Under the pieces are notes generated by a model, which did not search any database, was not told the origin of the DNA, and worked only from the letters and a program-made list of their open reading frames with translations. From assembly GCF_017497985.1 (NCBI RefSeq), contig NZ_JAGDFV010000005.1, positions 62,001-126,000 on the forward strand: a stretch of DNA of 64,000 bases. Reading direction: 5' to 3'. The position numbers and the translations under genes were made by a program. This document shows positions 62,617 to 64,000 of the stretch, one piece after another. Source of the stretch: Meiothermus sp. CFH 77666. Lineage in GTDB: Bacteria; Deinococcota; Deinococci; Deinococcales; Thermaceae. The number at the start of each line of letters is the position of its first letter. Within the stretch, counting starts at the first letter, position 1.

Positions 62617-64000
62617 CCGGGTGGGGGTCTTGGCGCCCCGGCGGTGGTTGGGTCTGGATGAAGACATAAGCCTCTTTGTAGGCGGGAATTTTGGCTTGCC
62701 TCGAGCGCAGATCGGGGTCGAGCAACACATTGCCCTCCGGCCAGTGTACCTGCACGCTGCCGGGGTATACGTCGGCAGGGAAAACGGTGGCGGACAGTGT
62801 GCCAAAAGCGTTGTGCAGCCAGATGCGCTGGCCACTTTTCAGACCGCGCTTTTCCAGGTCAACGGGGTTCATCAGCACGGCATCGCGGGGAGCGCCGTTG
62901 GTGGGGTCGGTGGGTTCGTGCACCATGCTGTTGAACTGCTTGCCGCGCCGGGTAACCAGGCGAAACGCCCCTTCTGGAACGGGGTTGGCCGGCAGTTTAA
63001 CCGGCCTGAACCGGGCCCGCCCGTCCGGGGTAGGGCAGACCCCGTCCGCGCACAGGCGGGGGCCCCCGTACTGGAAGGCATCGCCTTTCTGGCGAAGGTG
63101 CTGGATGCCGTCGTAAAGCGGCACAACCCGGGCAATTTCGGCCCGCACGGCGGCAGTGTCAGCAAAGCGCACTTTCTCCGCGAGCTCGGGCTTGCACATT
63201 CGGGCCACAATTTCCTGAAACACCTGTCCCTCCCAGCGGGCCTCACCGATGCGCGGGCCGGGGATTTCCGGGCTGTAGATAACCCGGCGCTCGGTGCTGG
63301 TCTGGGTGCAGCCGCCGGAAATCTCGTAGCGGGTCTGAGCGGGGAGCAGTATTACCTCTTCGGCGGGTTCGACCAGCATCTGCGAGGAGAGCACGATGTC
63401 CTGGTGTACGCGCAAGGGCACCTGGGCCAGGCGGGCCTCGGCCTGGGCAGGGCTGGGCAGGGTTTCCAGGAAGTTGCCCCCCAGGCTCCACAAGACCTCG
63501 AGGTTCCCCTCGAGCATCTCCGTTACGGTCAGGCCCGGCTGGGAAGGCACCGCAAAGCCCCATTGCTGGGCCAGGGCCGCCGCCGTCTCGGGGTTAATGG
63601 GTACGCCCCCCGGAAACACCGAGGCATAGGCCCCCATCTCGGCCCCGCCCTGCACCCCCGAGTGGCCCCGGATGGGCATCAGGCCAGCGCCTTCACGCCC
63701 CAGGTAGCCCCGTGCCAGCCCCAGGTTGATGATGCTCTGCACGGTATCCTCGCCCGTGGTGTGCTGGGTGATGCCCATGCTCCAGACCAGTACGGCCTTC
63801 TCGGCCCTGGCCAGCAGCAGAGCGAACTCGAGCATCTCCGCGCGGCTGGCCCCGGAAAGCTGCTCGAGCTCTTCCCAGGGGGTTGCCATTACCTGGGCCT
63901 TCACCGCTTCAAAGCCCCGGGTGTGCTCGGCAATGAAGCTGTGGTGGAGCCAGTCCTGCTCGATCAGGTGCCGCAGGGTTCCGGCGAGAAAAGCGCTGTC
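62603..64000 (-). CDS. FdhF/YdeP-family molybdopterin oxidoreductase alpha subunit (partial, N-terminus beyond right edge)
   Basis: About 465 C-terminal residues, open to the right edge. Visible: GLARGYLGREGAGLMPIRGH and SGVQGGAEMGAY, SLGGNFLETLP, and a C-terminal MopB-binding domain (RLVTRRGKQFNSMVHE, DAVLMNPVDLEKRGLKSGQR, VHWPEGNVLLD). This arrangement matches the YdeP-type formate-dehydrogenase-like group. The coupled fdhD supports a formate-dehydrogenase-like role, but the substrate is not shown by sequence. Confidence 0.88.
   Translation of the reverse strand, partial: DSAFLAGTLRHLIEQDWLHHSFIAEHTRGFEAVKAQVMATPWEELEQLSGASRAEMLEFALLLARAEKAVLVWSMGITQHTTGEDTVQSIINLGLARGYLGREGAGLMPIRGHSGVQGGAEMGAYASVFPGGVPINPETAAALAQQWGFAVPSQPGLTVTEMLEGNLEVLWSLGGNFLETLPSPAQAEARLAQVPLRVHQDIVLSSQMLVEPAEEVILLPAQTRYEISGGCTQTSTERRVIYSPEIPGPRIGEARWEGQVFQEIVARMCKPELAEKVRFADTAAVRAEIARVVPLYDGIQHLRQKGDAFQYGGPRLCADGVCPTPDGRARFRPVKLPANPVPEGAFRLVTRRGKQFNSMVHEPTDPTNGAPRDAVLMNPVDLEKRGLKSGQRIWLHNAFGTLSATVFPADVYPGSVQVHWPEGNVLLDPDLRSRQAKIPAYKEAYVFIQTQPPPGRQDPHPDAAD

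Overview
This window comes from a GC-rich thermophile of the Thermaceae (Deinococcus-Thermus), most likely Meiothermus or a close relative. The evidence is gene content: a narCGH-type nitrate reductase locus with a GAF plus SARP-type regulator, an IF2 of exactly Thermus-like length (571 aa), a fused SecDF, GTG/TTG starts in many genes, and several genes whose -10 box lies only 6-8 nt before the start codon (leaderless type). No phage, IS transposase or CRISPR array was seen. tRNA-Leu(CAG) and RNase P RNA are the only RNA genes recognised.

Layout. (1) 1-11.7 kb, nitrate respiration island: narH (cut by the left edge), narG, the diheme cytochrome narC and a small leading ORF on the minus strand, divergent from a DnrS-like regulator. 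A frameshifted short haem-copper-oxidase-like membrane gene, a cupin, a YwiC-family membrane protein, an orphan iron-type binding protein and a DUF454 protein follow. (2) 11.8-14.3 kb: a lipoprotein, an outer-membrane barrel protein and ruvC. (3) 14.4-29.6 kb: a complete minus-strand dcw cell-division and wall cluster, mraZ-rsmH-ftsL-ftsI-murF-lipoprotein-mraY-murD-ftsW-murG-murC-murB-ftsQ-ftsA-ftsZ. It has a textbook array of five MraZ boxes upstream, lacks murE and ddl, and carries an unexpected lipoprotein gene between murF and mraY. (4) 29.7-40.4 kb, housekeeping: two EamA transporters, an HNH nuclease, rnpB, a NUDIX hydrolase, a GatB/YqeY protein, purH, a family 4 uracil-DNA glycosylase, a membrane pseudokinase and guaA. 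(5) 40.7-48.6 kb: secDF with a neighbouring stand-alone SecD-P1-like gene, then the rimP-nusA-ylxR-infB operon and tRNA-Leu. (6) 49-57.5 kb: a polyamine ABC operon (potABCD), two tandem cytochromes c, and a PadR-type regulator followed by modABC with a perfect palindrome on its promoter. (7) 57.5-64 kb: tatA, rodA, a 34-aa membrane protein, a thiolase, DUF4342, DUF503, fdhD and a truncated FdhF/YdeP-type molybdoenzyme.

How it fits together. Molybdenum links the two ends of the window: nitrate reductase and a formate-dehydrogenase-like enzyme both need Mo cofactor, modABC would import molybdate, and FdhD activates the formate dehydrogenase family. Cytochromes related to the N-terminal haem domain of NarC lie beside the mod locus. 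The middle is core growth machinery.

The intergenic DNA holds at least four families of short dispersed repeats (about 65-125 bp; two or three copies each). The most notable leads are the DnrS-like regulator with a cysteine-rich sensor half, the mod operator, the pseudokinase, the SecD-P1-like orphan, the dcw lipoprotein, the nusA-operon leader hairpin, the leaderless promoter pattern and the repeat families. I did not find a clearly new multi-gene defence or metabolic system.
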